64,000 bases of DNA from Aradus depressus (taxonomy: Eukaryota; Arthropoda; Insecta; Hemiptera; Aradidae). Shown here piece by piece: positions 45,501 through 64,000 of this stretch (positions within the stretch are counted from its first letter, which is position 1; the number at the start of each line of letters is the position of its first letter). Position numbers and translations under genes: made by a program. The stretch is taken from positions 25,070,051-25,134,050 of the forward strand of contig OY759218.1 of the NCBI GenBank assembly GCA_963662175.1, written 5' to 3'. Below the pieces are notes generated by a model, which saw only the letters and a list, made by a program, of their open reading frames with translations, made no database searches and had not been told where the DNA came from.

Positions 45501-45810
45501 TTTTTTTTAAAAAACTTATTTACAATCAGTCTGATGGCCTTGAGGTTACAACTAGGATTCTAAGAATATTATTTTACAGTACTTGAAAAACACACCAAAA
45601 ATAAAGATTGCATAAAATTAATAGTTTGCAATCTGCAAAATAACAATGCACTTTAAAGTTTAAACAATGCACTTGTCCAAAATATGAATACATTTTTGCA
45701 CGTCATTGTTATCTCACAAATCAGCAAATATTTCGCTCTATGAGTTATTTTTCAAATGTTATATATTATTTCAAAATTTTAAAGAATAACTTACCCAACC
45801 TATCGACCAT
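33512..45810 (-). CDS. rush: PH-FYVE protein, phafin/PLEKHF2 orthologue
   Basis: Nine exons on minus: 45810-45795, 45042-44978, 43884-43747, 42828-42765, 40500-40375, 40290-40184, 38885-38717, 35393-35302 and 33574-33512 (TAA). All have GT-AG borders and fit one frame of 279 residues. Residues 1-27 ('[20 protein letters not shown]') precede a PH domain (about 28-137: '[20 protein letters not shown]', '[14 protein letters not shown]', '[14 protein letters not shown]'). The FYVE finger (about 149-210) shows WVPD 149-152, RRHHC 171-175, RVC 202-204 and four CX2C pairs. An acidic tail (about 237-251, '[12 protein letters not shown]') follows. Family knowledge: these proteins bind PI3P on early endosomes and act in endosomal traffic. 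Introns hold SINEs, family A repeats and an R1 fragment, but the frame is intact. Confidence 0.93.
34175..34390 (+). mobile_element. SINE family S, 5'-truncated copy
   Basis: 'gcgatggtcccgagcctgta', 'gttaaagaccct' and the 3' end 'aaagcccgggcatgagtcac' are clear; the tRNA-like head is missing. It lies in the last rush intron. Confidence 0.75.
34731..34910. repeat. Hairpin MITE-like element, 48-bp arms
   Basis: The arms 34731-34778 and 34863-34910 are inverted copies with about five differences, sharing 'agaagttcgttcgaaaattg' and 'attagactt'. The 84-bp centre has no coding content. It is either a foldback MITE or an inverted pair of retroelement ends. Confidence 0.7.
36105..36395 (-). mobile_element. 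SINE family S copy
   Basis: Minus orientation with a good B box ('gggttttgaacccgcgatc' on plus) and the family middle 'tcacctagggtaggggtctt'. It lies in a rush intron. Confidence 0.8.
36475..37185 (+). repeat. Repeat family A copy, near full length
   Basis: It runs from end A ('tttcccagctgtacgaatta', 'gtaatcgatcagaagtttga') through 'cggtgtgtatgtgtatctgt', three core units, to end B ('ggttttggagggagagcgac', 'ggaagtacattgccggtaat'). It is one of the best copies for defining the ends. Confidence 0.85.
37230..37757 (-). repeat. Repeat family A copy
   Basis: End B ('ccaccggcaatgtaagtact') is at the left, and end A ('ggaagttggaaaacataaaa') at the right is truncated by the next copy. Confidence 0.8.
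37758..38590 (-). repeat. Repeat family A copy, joined end to end with the previous one
   Basis: It begins with end B ('gtcggttaatcaccgac') right at the truncated end A of the previous copy, carries about five core units and ends with the hairpin 'cccgtatatttcgtatagtt'. The head-to-tail pair in the same orientation suggests a tandem or nested insertion. Confidence 0.8.
38995..39188. repeat. Tandem duplication, 2 x 97 bp
   Basis: 'gcgatacctcctatatccag' at 38995 is repeated at 39092 ('gcgatacctccaatatccag'); the two units are otherwise almost identical over 97 bases. It lies in a rush intron just upstream of the FYVE exon. Confidence 0.9.
39277..39953 (+). pseudogene. R1-like ORF2 C-terminal fragment with 3' UTR and poly(A)
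   Basis: It begins with '[16 protein letters not shown]', matching the intact R1-like ORF2, then a frameshift. '[20 protein letters not shown]' follows, then '[20 protein letters not shown]' and a stop at 'REQKKAF'. About 50 residues including the first cysteines of the CCHC motif are deleted between 'FAYIPG' and 'GIETAERV'. The UTR starts 'acccggcgccgggggcg' as at 14330, and A10 is at 39944-39953. Oddly, an A20 run sits at the 5' side (39257-39276), perhaps the tail of another insertion. It lies antisense in a rush intron. Confidence 0.8.
40096..40132 (+). ncRNA. Hammerhead-ribozyme-like motif
   Basis: Stem I AAAC (40096-40099) pairs with GTTT (40129-40132). Between them: core CTGACGA, an extra T, stem II GGT/GCC with one wobble, core GAAA, stem III AC/GT with a two-base loop, and A at the cleavage position. 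It is a lone copy, not an inverted pair, antisense to rush and 52 bases outside the exon at 40184-40290. Confidence 0.5.
40560..41340. other. Unclassified, less AT-rich segment
   Basis: It contains purine-rich near-repeats ('agaaggaggatcgcac', 'agagggaggatcacac', 'cttggcagagg') and 'ttgcgaacccacgaaacgaa' near the right end. It could be an old LTR, but no paired ends or protein remnants were found. Confidence 0.25.
41397..41490 (+). repeat. Short tandem repeat, about 4 x 27-29 bp
   Basis: Four degenerate copies of 'atctagctgggtcagtcatg' followed by 'tcacta/tcacca'. Confidence 0.85.
41755..42120 (+). mobile_element. SINE family S copy next to a Penelope-like end
   Basis: 'tttttgtggaattagacaat' (41768 on) is the Penelope-like end also seen at 26080. 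It is followed by the SINE head with B box 'gcggattcgaaacccgg', the family middle and the 3' end 'agttaaaacccggacatgag'. Confidence 0.7.
42880..43705 (-). repeat. Repeat family A copy, full length
   Basis: End B ('ggtgaatcatcagatatgta', 'gctctccctccaaagccaat') is at the left, followed by about five core units and end A with the hairpin 'cctgtacttcatatacctt'. It reaches within 45 bases of the rush exon at 43747-43884. Confidence 0.85.
44560..44900 (+). repeat. Dispersed repeat C, copy 3
   Basis: 'agtctagggagtgtcacca' and the 'acagttgtaaat...aaataaatt' tail match, inverted, the copies near 11090 and 12727. The right end carries 'ggactaacggaaataaatat', a sequence also seen inverted near 7425 and 15065. 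Confidence 0.4.
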
Positions 45811-47775
45811 TTTAAACAATTTGATCTCAAAAGAAAGAAAAAGAAAATACGAAAATTAACTCTTTAATACTAAGATGAACGGAAATAACTACACATGATA
45901 TTCTGCGTGAAAAATAAAAGGAAAAAAACTAAGAAAAAGAAAATAAACAAAAAAATTCGTAAACGTTTTGAAATCCTACATCTCTCAACAAACGAATTCA
46001 ATCATTGCTATCACACAAAAGTAATTGGGTTACCGGAATTGTTATTGCAGTGTTGCTACTCTTTTTTATACATCGATTCTTATCAGACAATTTTTGTTTT
46101 AGTTGTATATGCATGTTTACAATCAGTTAATTATCTAGGCTAATATGATGGCAGTATATTAAAGAAGGGAATAAAATAAAAAGATAAATGGAGATATTGT
46201 ACGAAGAATTCTTATACAAAAAAGCGTGTTCTAAAACTAGAAGTTATCTACTACATGAGGTGGAAACAGTTCTTTCCAAAGCGCTTTTATGTTATGTAGC
46301 TTGATAACTAAGAAGTTGTAAATTGAAGTACCTCTTATAGGTGTGATTCAATGAGTGAGGAAGTCATGAATATGCATTTTTACACCTGTCATGTCGGATG
46401 CGAAGCTTCTTCACAGATAACACTGTCAGACGTTTTGCCATCTCTGATCAGTTTAAAGGGCCCACCGAATTGAATCACATTATGAAAAAGCAAATTTGGT
46501 GATATTTAATGTACATAACTAGTGGATCAAGTCTGTCGGGTAAAAGGCGAACTAAACCTGGTATACTAAATTATGGTTTACAGTTAACTTTTTATTTTAT
46601 TTATTTTTCCACCGGTCGTGTAAAGATTAGTACAGAAGGCAGCTTAGATAGTCCTAATATCGTCACACTGTGTACGTGTGACCTGACACACTCCTTCCCT
46701 TGGTATTCGTATTTAGTTCAAATTGATGTTGAAAAAAAGACCATAGGTTTTCATTAGTAGTGTATTTAGTTGACTACACTAGCATACGTTACACTAATTT
46801 ACTCTAATATTATTTTGGAAAAGTACCTCACGTGGAACGTTCAAAAATGTGGAATTTAGTGCTGATACATTCATTGACAGTAAATGGGTTTCTCAATTAG
46901 TCCCTCCACATTCCTTATGGTCTATTTGGCTTAAAACAAAAAGTCCTTAGTTATTGTCCCCGGAACTCCTTTTGGTTATTTATTTATGGACCCTGGTTAA
47001 CAATCTTCACTTTTTACGTTTCTAGCCGCGTTTCAAAAATAAACTTTTGAATGTGTATGTCATACAAGAATAAATATGAGGGAAAAAATTACTATTTACA
47101 AAATACGAAATAACCGGACATGCCAAAACAAAATAAAAGATACAAAAAATATAGCTTGCGGAACATCAACCTCCGTAGGCTACTCATCATATCGACAGTA
47201 GAGGACGTTAAATAGAATACAATTTTACTAGAATTATATTGATTTGTTTATTAGGAGCTACGTCATTTTATAGTATTTTATTATTCTAGGATTTTTATGT
47301 TTTCGTTCTCTTTAATGTTGTAAATATCAGACCGAACCCCTTGCCTAAAAGATATACTTATTTCTTAAGGGCCAATAAGGAAATTGAATATACTTCAAGT
47401 GTGCAAAGTTTCAGGCTTGTTGAGACTTCTGGAAGATGTGGATCTCCACAATATAATGGGAAATTATTCATATTATATATAGATGGTCAAGAAATGTACT
47501 AAGTCTAATTCTAAATGTTAAAATAAAGAAATCATTACCTGCTTACAAAAGATTGAAAGATGCCACGAAAACTATAGTATAGTGACTCATATGTTATATA
47601 TCAGTGACACCTAGAGATTGAAAAAGTATCGATGGTAAATCACCCAATGTAGTTTCCAAACTTGAAAATAATTGTAATTATTCGAAGCCAGGAATAGGCC
47701 GGGTCAATAGCCAGCAGGCCTTGATCTCCTACCAAGTTTCCACTCGTACCTTTGACAGCTAACCATTTTATATGA
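45811..47775. other. Upstream region of rush, no other gene seen
   Basis: It should hold the rush promoter and 5' UTR on the minus strand; no core promoter element can be singled out. A family A scrap lies near 46860-46960. Open frames at 45895-46143 and 46509-46757 (plus) have no recognisable motifs and are probably chance. Confidence 0.4.
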
Positions 47776-48035
47776 CTCAAGCATCACAAGATATGGGTGG
47801 CGATACGATACCCTCGTGTTGATTGTCCAGGTGAAGCCCCGTCCATTCTCGCCAGACCAGTTGCATAAAACCCAATGAAACCTTAACCGAAATGAAAATT
47901 CATCACCTTCAAGGTAATTCCCTGTACATTGTTAATCAAAAAGATACAGCTTTTGCGTTAAAATGGAAAATGATGAAATTTGTTTCACAAAACTCGAACC
48001 TTTTGTAGAGCCGCCTATATCTTGTGATGCTTGAG
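47776..48035. mobile_element. MITE with 26-bp inverted ends
   Basis: 'ctcaagcatcacaagatatg' at 47776 and its complement 'atatcttgtgatgcttgag' ending at 48035 form the ends, extending with GGYGGC. The 260-bp element has no coding capacity. No clear target duplication was found. Confidence 0.7.
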
Positions 48036-48339
48036 GAGCTATACAAATGTGAACATAGATTCATCTGATAGGAAATTGTCTTCTGAAGTAAGGGTCATAT
48101 ATTCTGTCGTATCTCTAGTCAATGTCCGAATACATACTTCAAAATAAAGAATTTTAAAAAAATCGTGGAGGAAATACAAATTGCAGTTTTCTTCAATACA
48201 AGACTATTTCTAGAAAACATAAACAAAGCACAAACCGAATACATGCATGTCTGCGACCGAAATCCGAATTAAGATGGACAGAAATGTCCAGTTTATATCT
48301 TCATTTAGCCAGTTATCTATCATCCACAATCACATCTAT

Positions 48340-48665
48340 TTTGGAATTAGAAAATATGAAATTCCCGTGAAAACCACACAGATTTTTTGTAAGGTTATTT
48401 AACTTCCCATATACTAAATATTATTGGGGAAGTAACAAAACACAACCTTGGTCAAGTTTTTAATTTATTTTCTTATATATATTTTTTTTACAATCATTAA
48501 ACATATAAAATTTTATAGAAAATTATTTTTATTAATTTACAATTTTTATAAAATTGTTCAATGATAGGTTTTTAAATTATTTTTCTATTAATAGTTAATA
48601 GGGAGTACGGTAAATAAAGATAAGTAGGCAAAAAAACGTAAAAACGAGAAAATAAATCACCAGCA
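48340..48665 (-). repeat. Family A end fragment and dispersed repeat D copy
   Basis: 48340-48440 is an end A fragment ('taacttcccatatactaaat'). 48480-48665 shares 'aatttacaatttttataaaa' and 'ctattaatagttaataggga' with 51955-52215. Confidence 0.55.
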
Positions 48666-49470
48666 AATTTCATTTTGTTTTTAGTAAAAAAAATTTAACA
48701 ATAGGAATAGAAAAAATATCAAAATTTACCAATTATTAACCTGTCGACTTGAGAAATTTCATATGGTGAACTATAAATAATTATAAATAAATTTACTGGA
48801 AATGGAATCACTCTATGCATTGAGAAAAATTAATAATGAAAGATAATACAGTCAATACAATCCTGAGAGGTGAAGTTCCAAGAAACTAAAGAGCAGGTAC
48901 ACAACCATGCTGAAGTCTCTACAAAAGTATATTTGTACTTTCCAAAGATTCTTGTCAGAAAATATTCAATAATCTAATTTTTACCAAAAAATGACAAAAA
49001 AATAACTGAAAAAAAAATTGCAAATAAAATAAGACGTTCATTCAAAACACAACAAAAAAAAAAAAAAAATCAAAAATATTTAACAACATAAAATTTATAC
49101 AAATAGGATAGATTCGGAATTTCAAATGCCGAAATCAACTTAAATTGTAAAATGTTGGTTAATTAAGAAATATTTAGAATTTTTCTCTCAATTTTATTAA
49201 ATATCACAATATTTCACAGAAAATGTTTTAATTATTAATAATACCACCATAAGCATTAATAAATTAATATAAAATGAAATCATTTCCCATTATTACTTAT
49301 TAACTAAGAATATTTAAATTAATAAAATCATGAAATAATTTAATGGACATGTATTTATTTCATGACAATAGGCTAGTTGACAATTTTTGAGAAACCGGTT
49401 GACATCGCGCCTTGCGGAACAAACAGTGTTTAACAAGGGTTTCGAATATTACTCGATTATAATAAATTTC

Positions 49471-51345
49471 AAGTTTTACAAGTACTGTGTAGTGCCTCAA
49501 TTTTAAAATACAATTAAAACACCAAATAAATTGTTTATTTATGTACCTAACAAGGAACGAATACGAAGAAATTGGCTAAAACTGACCCAAAATGTTTATC
49601 TATAGATTCTCCAAATTTTTGAGAAGACCATTTTGATGTAAGTTTTTATTGCATATTTGTACCGTGTTACTGTTTATTTCATATGTAAATTTTAAAAAAT
49701 ATACTCTATATCTGCATATACATTGTTTTTAAAAATAAATAATGTCTGACTATTGAGGTTAGATTTAACATTGTTTTTTAGTTCTTTCTATAGTATTGTG
49801 TATAAATATTTTTTTTGTTACAGTTGCCAAAAGATATGGAGAATTATATTACGGGATCTGTATCACAAATACGGTTAAAACCAGGTTGTACCCCAAGTAA
49901 ATTTGAATGCCAGTCAGGCAGGAGAAAACAAACATGTTGCAGTATAGAACGACCATATATTGTTAAAAAACAAAAGATGATGAGAACCGAAGAATGGCTG
50001 AATGAATCAGTAGAAAACAGTACACAAAATTTAGTTCTTGAAGTTACTTCTGGTGCAAGTTCAGGTATGACATAAATAGTGAGGTTTTAAATTACCTGCA
50101 GTTGTTTTATTATATTTTGTGATTTGCTCCAAACTAATATCCATTTTTTTCAGATTTGCATATGGTTGAGGAATTCCAAGAAGCTCGTGAAACAGCAGAT
50201 AAATCTGTCCAAGTATTAATGACACACAAATTCAGAAGTAAAGCTATTCAAGCCAATATTAAGTCAGTAGACCAGGCAGTATCACCGTTCTAATCATCAC
50301 TTTCATCTGTTTCTACATCTCCATTTAAAGTGAATTCTATAAAATCGAGGTCATCTGGGTCCGGCTTAAGCAAACTTTCAAAGAAATTATTAATGGAACA
50401 AGAGCATTAGTGATGTTTCTTTAACCCATCTGTAACCTGTAGTGATGTTTCTTTAACCCATCTTACCCATCTGTAACTCGTTCAGAATCCTCAACATCAG
50501 AATAACTCAACAGTGAGTTAGTTGAAGAAGAAGAAAAGCAAATGACAGCAGAAACCAAACAAAATACAACTGAGAAAGTTGTTAAGTCGCGAGTTGAGTG
50601 TGGGTGAATTCGGGAACACGCCGAGACAATCGATAGGAGTCGGCGGGACTCTTGAACTACATGAGTCAGTAAGCAGTTGGGCACCACGCGGGGTGGACTG
50701 AGTTGGTTGTTACCACGCGGGTATAAAGTGAGTCGTCTCTTAACAACGAGAGGGACCAGTTGGTCACCACGCGGGGTGGACTGAGAGTCTGGGTCGAGCC
50801 AGCACGCGGTGTGCGGAATGGATTCGTCCTTATTACCACGCGGGTATAAGGTGAGTCGTTAGTTACCATGCGGAAGTGAGTTGTTTATTGCCACGCGGGT
50901 ATAAAGTGAGTCGGCTGTTACCAAGCACAGTAAGTGAGTGACTTGTGTAGTTCCCAAGCGGTATGGGACTTATTATTGAACAACTGACTTTGTGTTCGTT
51001 ACCACGCGGTTTTGTAATAAGGGTGTTGACCAAATAAATATATCTGTTGCTCTACTCTAAGTTCTCATTAACCTGTACCCAAACCCAACAAAGTTATGAA
51101 AAAACCTCGCTTTTACATTGGTGTTCCCAAGAATTGTTTCTAATAAATATTCCTGAACATCATTTATTACTATGTTTAAAAAATTGGTCAGATTGGATAG
51201 TAAATTTCAAGAACTAGCCGACGATTTTGCTATGACAACATCCTACGCTAGCAAAATATTTTTTGAAAAATATACCTGTAATAGCCAGTGCAATGCGTCT
51301 TTTTATTGTAAAGTTAGATAGTCAAATGACTAAAAAGATCCTGCC
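49471..51345 (+). pseudogene. Decayed THAP + helix-turn-helix transposase gene with intron, split by an LTR
   Basis: The first exon (about 49471-49637) carries THAP-domain sequence with stops: 'YCVVPQF', stop, 'NTIKTPNKLFIYVPNKERIR', then 'EDHFD' preceded by a stop where the THAP cysteine belongs. After a GT-AG intron, 'SVSQIRLKPGCTPSKFECQ' closes the THAP domain. A second intron (donor 50065, acceptor 50156) leads to 'DLHMVEEFQEARETADKSVQ'. Past the LTR come 'MKKPRFYIGVPKN', 'RLDSKFQELADDFAMTTSYA' and 'VIASAMRLFIVKL', the helix-turn-helix preceding the DDE domain in THAP/PIF-Harbinger-like transposases. The DDE domain is missing. Several stops and frameshifts make it non-functional. Confidence 0.75.
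50580..51090. mobile_element. Solo LTR, 511 bp
   Basis: It starts TGTTAAG and ends CCCAACA, flanked by AAGT at 50576-50579 and 51091-51094. Removing it and one AAGT restores the continuous reading of the host pseudogene ('TTEKV' followed by 'MKKPRF'), proving an insertion. Inside are about eight irregular copies of 'ttaccacgcgggtataaagt'. AATAAA near 51030 may be its polyadenylation signal. Orientation is probably plus. The retrovirus-like family (Gypsy or BEL) cannot be told. Confidence 0.8.
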
Positions 51346-51954
51346 TATGTCTTAATTGTATTAACACGTCAAAAATCAATGATAAAGAATATTTTAGAGC
51401 ACGAAATTACCGAACCACAATGAACCGCCTATACAACAAAATTGGGTTTAGCTAGGCGTGACGTCACGCTCCCTGATTGGTGTTTCATGTCACGTGACCG
51501 TGTATTTATTTTTAACACATTTATTTCACAAAAATATTGAATACAAAACAAAAATCTATCAGATTTTTCCTTACTGTCATCTACCCTATTCTAGCATCTA
51601 CATAGTTCAATTAGTAACCCAAACGTTTTTCAACTTAGCATTAAAATGTCTTTTTGATCTTCAGAAAAAATCAAAAGCTCAAACAAATATCGACGGTCAA
51701 CTTATATTTCAAAATTTAAAATAGGACCGCTTGTTTTATAATATAATTGTTTTGTTTTTTTCTGCTAAAATTAAGAAATAAAGGGATCTTCGTGTATAAC
51801 GAACTTTGGGGCCTTTAAGGAACTTAAGTAGAAGTAAATAAGTTTCTATAAACCTAATATCCAACCGAAAACGAAACAAATCATTCGCTTGGTGGCCCGG
51901 AGGACAAATATTGCCTCTACTCTTGGGGAGTTTATTCCATTTTATTTTCCAATT

Positions 51955-52215
51955 TCTTAGTTAAAACAATTAATAAACATATATAATTTCATAGACAATT
52001 GTTTTTGGTAATTTACAATTTTTATGAAATTGTTCTAAAAAATAGGTTTTTAATTATTTTTCTATTAATAGTTAATAGGGAGTGCTGTAAATAAGGATAG
52101 GTAGTAAATAAAGATAAGTAGTCGAGAAAATGAAGAGAAAGGAAGGCATGAGAATGAGAACCAGGTATCGACCATGTGGGCCGAGATTGGGGGTTTATCA
52201 CAATCTCATTCTTCA
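51955..52215 (-). repeat. Dispersed repeat D, copy 2
   Basis: It matches 48480-48665 over about 130 bases ('tttttctattaatagttaat' followed by 'agggagtgctgt') and extends further right ('gtatcgaccatgtgggccga'). Bases 51346-51954 show no supported gene. Confidence 0.5.
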
Positions 52216-52512
52216 TCATTTGGCATGAAAACCATGTAAAAATAGCACATTTTCTGCTTTTTTGTGTTCGTTTTAATAATCATTTTATTGTATCCGTTAT
52301 TTTTTTTGTTTTGTGAAAATGTGTGTGAAAAAACAAATTTTTCAAGACGGTGCCGATATTGCGTCGATTATCCAAACGTATACCAATTTTCGTTTTTTTT
52401 TAAATGTTATTTTTCTTTGTTCCGATTAGACTGATATAATTCGCTAGTTAATAATCTTTTATAATACATGTGTAAACGTTTTTTTAACGTGTAAACTCAA
52501 GGAAGTAATTAT

Positions 52513-52782
52513 TTAGGTTAAGTATTTAATAATATTAATATAATCGTTCATACAATTTCCTTTTTGTAGCGCTCTGTTTATTTCTAGTTGTTCCAGTGAG
52601 TTGAGTAATGTACCTTTGTCACAAAAATGTAGGTATTGTATGCCTGTATTTATGTCGAAATGGTGTTTGTTTTCGTTGATGTGTTGTGCGAATGTTGATT
52701 TTACTGAGTTATATGATGCGTCGGTGTTTAGCCCTATTTCTGATATGTGTTCAAAAAATGTCATTTTTTTATGTTTTTCCAT
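52513..52782 (-). pseudogene. Penelope-like element, GIY-YIG endonuclease C-terminal piece
   Basis: An open frame of 89 codons includes 'KSTFAQHINENKHHFDINTG', 'IQYLHFCDKGTLLNSLEQLE' and 'INRALQKGNCMND'. The F..H....H.F......ILH...KG..LN.LE..EI pattern is the end of the Penelope-type GIY-YIG endonuclease domain. The reverse transcriptase is missing upstream. A related end with a hammerhead-like motif lies 106 bases away on the opposite strand. Confidence 0.7.
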
Positions 52783-52887
52783 ATTTCAAATATTAACTGT
52801 GCAGAAAGGATAGGAAAACCCCGTAGGGGCTGAAAAAGGATACCTACCTACCGCTTGGATTGTAAACTACCTAGTTGAACTACAATT

Positions 52888-53245
52888 TAGTATTTGTTAA
52901 GTCGTGGCTGAAGATGGTAGAAATACCGAAAGTACTCCCATATTATATAATATATACGCTGTGCTGTTTGGGTAAAGGGGTATATGTCAATTTTTTGTGA
53001 AAATGGGTAACACAAGTTATGACTTGCTTTAGATAGGTGATCTCTATGTTGGGGTAAAGAGAAATAAGTCAGAATCTTATGACATCATTGAAAAAAAAGG
53101 AAGTGAAAAGGGGGACAACTGAGAAACATGGGAGTTCTCTGAAAACTGAAAACAGAAAAACTGACATACAACCCTTTACTCCAACACCACAGATATTATT
53201 TGTGAAATAGACAATATTTTTTAAAAAACATACGTTTTCTTTATT
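52888..53245 (+). mobile_element. Penelope-like end fragment
   Basis: 'gtatttgttaagtcgtggct' and the right part 'gtgaaatagacaatattttt' with 'acatacgttttctttatttt' match 28890-29005. About 200 extra bases sit between these blocks here. Oriented opposite to the endonuclease remnant at 52513-52782. Confidence 0.6.
52904..52941 (+). ncRNA. Hammerhead-ribozyme-like motif
   Basis: Stem I GTGG (52904-52907) pairs with CCAT (52938-52941, one wobble). Core CTGAAGA, an extra T, stem II GGTA/TACC closed by a GAAA tetraloop, core GAAA, stem III AG/CT with a two-base loop, and C at the cleavage position. Compared with 28898-28935, changes occur in the loop but not in the core, as expected for a folded RNA. 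Confidence 0.6.
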
Positions 53246-53354
53246 TTGGCAATAATTTCCAAATTTTTTACATGACATAAAGAGAAACAAAGTGAAAAGT
53301 GACAAAAAATTGAGAAAAAAATCTTACGAAATACATGTTTACTTATAAATAAAT

Positions 53355-62799
<9,445 letters not shown>

Positions 62800-63054
62800 C
62801 TACAACAAAAAAATTTCTATTAGAGTTCCCCTAGGCTGGAAACCGAAAGAACTGAACCCAGTCGAGCTATCTGTGTCTTCCTTTCTGTCCTCTCTCAAGC
62901 TCCTGGATCTAGATTTTTTTATTTTTTTCTAAAATCTAAAAAAGCAACTCCATGAAAACTACTATGGACATCGCTAGAATTTCTCCTCCCTCTGTGGAGG
63001 CGCATATATTACTTTTGGTTTGTGTATGGAGATTCTGAATTTATAACAATATAT

Positions 63055-63370
63055 ATTTTCCAGTTTTATTCATCTCCAAATGTTTATTTTTGATCTATAC
63101 AACCTAGCAAATAGACGTTTCGGGAAGAACTCCCTTGACCTCTTGTTTTAAAACCTTTAGTCTTCTAGGCTGGGGGTTTTAACACAGGGGTCAACTCGTA
63201 AAATATATTCTGTATAAAGAATATTATATCAATATAGAAAAAAAAATTGTTTAAAATAAAGATCAGTAAATACATTATAATAGATACTGATGGGAGTTCT
63301 TCCTGAAACATCTAAGTGCAAGGTAGTTAAAGATCAAAAATAAATTAGGAGAAGAATAAACTGCGGAAAA
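63055..63370. repeat. Inverted pair of hammerhead-like retroelement ends
   Basis: The left member (minus) has 'ggagttcttcccgaaacgtc' with the CTGATGA core eroded; the right member (plus) has CTGA, a deletion, then 'tgggagttcttcctgaaaca'. Flanks 'gatctatacaacctagcaaa' and 'aataaagatcagtaaatac' match the pair at 55561-56800. No gene is seen from 63371 to the end of the window, and the next TER94 exon is not reached. Confidence 0.6.
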
Positions 63371-64000
63371 TGTACATATATACTCTAAAATTTCAAAAAC
63401 AAAATATATTTAACAATCACTAGCAGTAAGCTCTCATGACATCTTACTCGGTTATCTCATAAAATACATATACGAGTATATATATTTTTTAAATTATAGA
63501 TTCAATATGGCTCGAGGTAAGACAAAACATCCTTCCGTCCCCCCAGGATTAGTCGGGAATATGTCCTTGGCTTGCGCCAAAGCATGCACTTCTATAGCAG
63601 GATGAGGAGAATATAGATTAGGGGCGCTAAACTACTTTTTAATGGATATGATTGAGTGGGGGTATCATACGAAAAGTAACAATAAGTAGAATCAGAAATT
63701 ATTCTTTTATTTTCGAAACGGCCGCGCAAGAGGGGAAAATGGGGAGGGGAGGGAGCCGATGGACGATGTTTTCGCCCTGCCTCGGTAATCATATTGAATC
63801 TTATCATTTTTTCCATTAAAAAAAATAATAAATAAAAGGTAAGTTACGAAATCTGGCGCAAAAATTCGTAATGACTATGTTATAACTGACGCCAATGGTA
63901 CGTACAAATAATATTATCCAGGCCTACAAGCCCTTAGCAATATCCATTAACTGATCGGTAAATCAGTGTAAAAAGTAGAACACTTGTTAATCAGTGGTTC

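Noticed and set aside
46509..46757. 82-codon plus-strand frame upstream of rush
   Set aside because: No motif, no splice or promoter support, and a composition like its surroundings.
51458..51724. 88-codon plus-strand frame after the THAP relic as a second transposon protein
   Set aside because: No recognisable domain and no link by repeats to the THAP relic.

Overview
The window is animal nuclear DNA, almost certainly from an insect. Host genes have GT-AG introns, the background is AT-rich, and it is packed with non-LTR retrotransposons, tRNA-derived SINEs, Penelope-type remnants and Tc1/mariner relatives. A hemipteran is plausible, but the sequence does not fix the order. There is no sign of bacterial or viral genome organisation.

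Three host genes can be read exon by exon. (1) Plus strand, 13827-24134: the C-terminal half of an SLC46-type (proton-coupled folate transporter-like) MFS transporter in five exons; upstream exons were not found. (2) Minus strand, 45810-33512: a complete nine-exon, 279-residue PH-FYVE protein, the phafin/PLEKHF2 orthologue called rush in Drosophila. (3) Minus strand, 62799-53355: the last five exons of the p97/VCP AAA ATPase (TER94), covering the second half of the D2 ATPase domain and the acidic C-terminal tail; the gene continues past the right edge. The SLC46 and rush genes converge on a gene-poor interval at 24.1-33.5 kb, and rush and TER94 are separated by 7.5 kb of transposon debris. The genes are functionally unrelated and form no operon-like unit.

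The rest is mainly mobile DNA. 1240-5833 is a GC-rich R1-clade element with a target-site duplication, a poly(A) tail and two open frames. An internal deletion removed most of its endonuclease and left ORF1 and ORF2 in one frame, separated by a single TGA. 29604-31250 is an unfamiliar 1.65-kb DNA transposon with 35-bp inverted ends and a repeated internal motif resembling its end. 49471-51345 is a decayed THAP plus helix-turn-helix transposase split by a 511-bp solo LTR. 56801-57827 (Tc1-like) and 58490-59630 (pogo/Tigger-like) lie in a TER94 intron. About 17 copies of a 0.5-0.8 kb family with hairpin ends and a 125-142 bp minisatellite core are scattered throughout, together with a dozen copies of one SINE family.

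The most interesting thread is a set of hammerhead-ribozyme-like sequences at 26.0, 28.9, 40.1 and 52.9 kb, with decayed relatives at 15.4, 19.1, 55.8/56.7 and 63.1/63.3 kb. Most sit in small inverted repeats, and one lies beside a Penelope-type GIY-YIG remnant. The four best share CUGANGA and GAAA cores, a pairable stem I, a stem II with one extra U, and a very short stem III. SINE copies are repeatedly joined to the same Penelope-like end.
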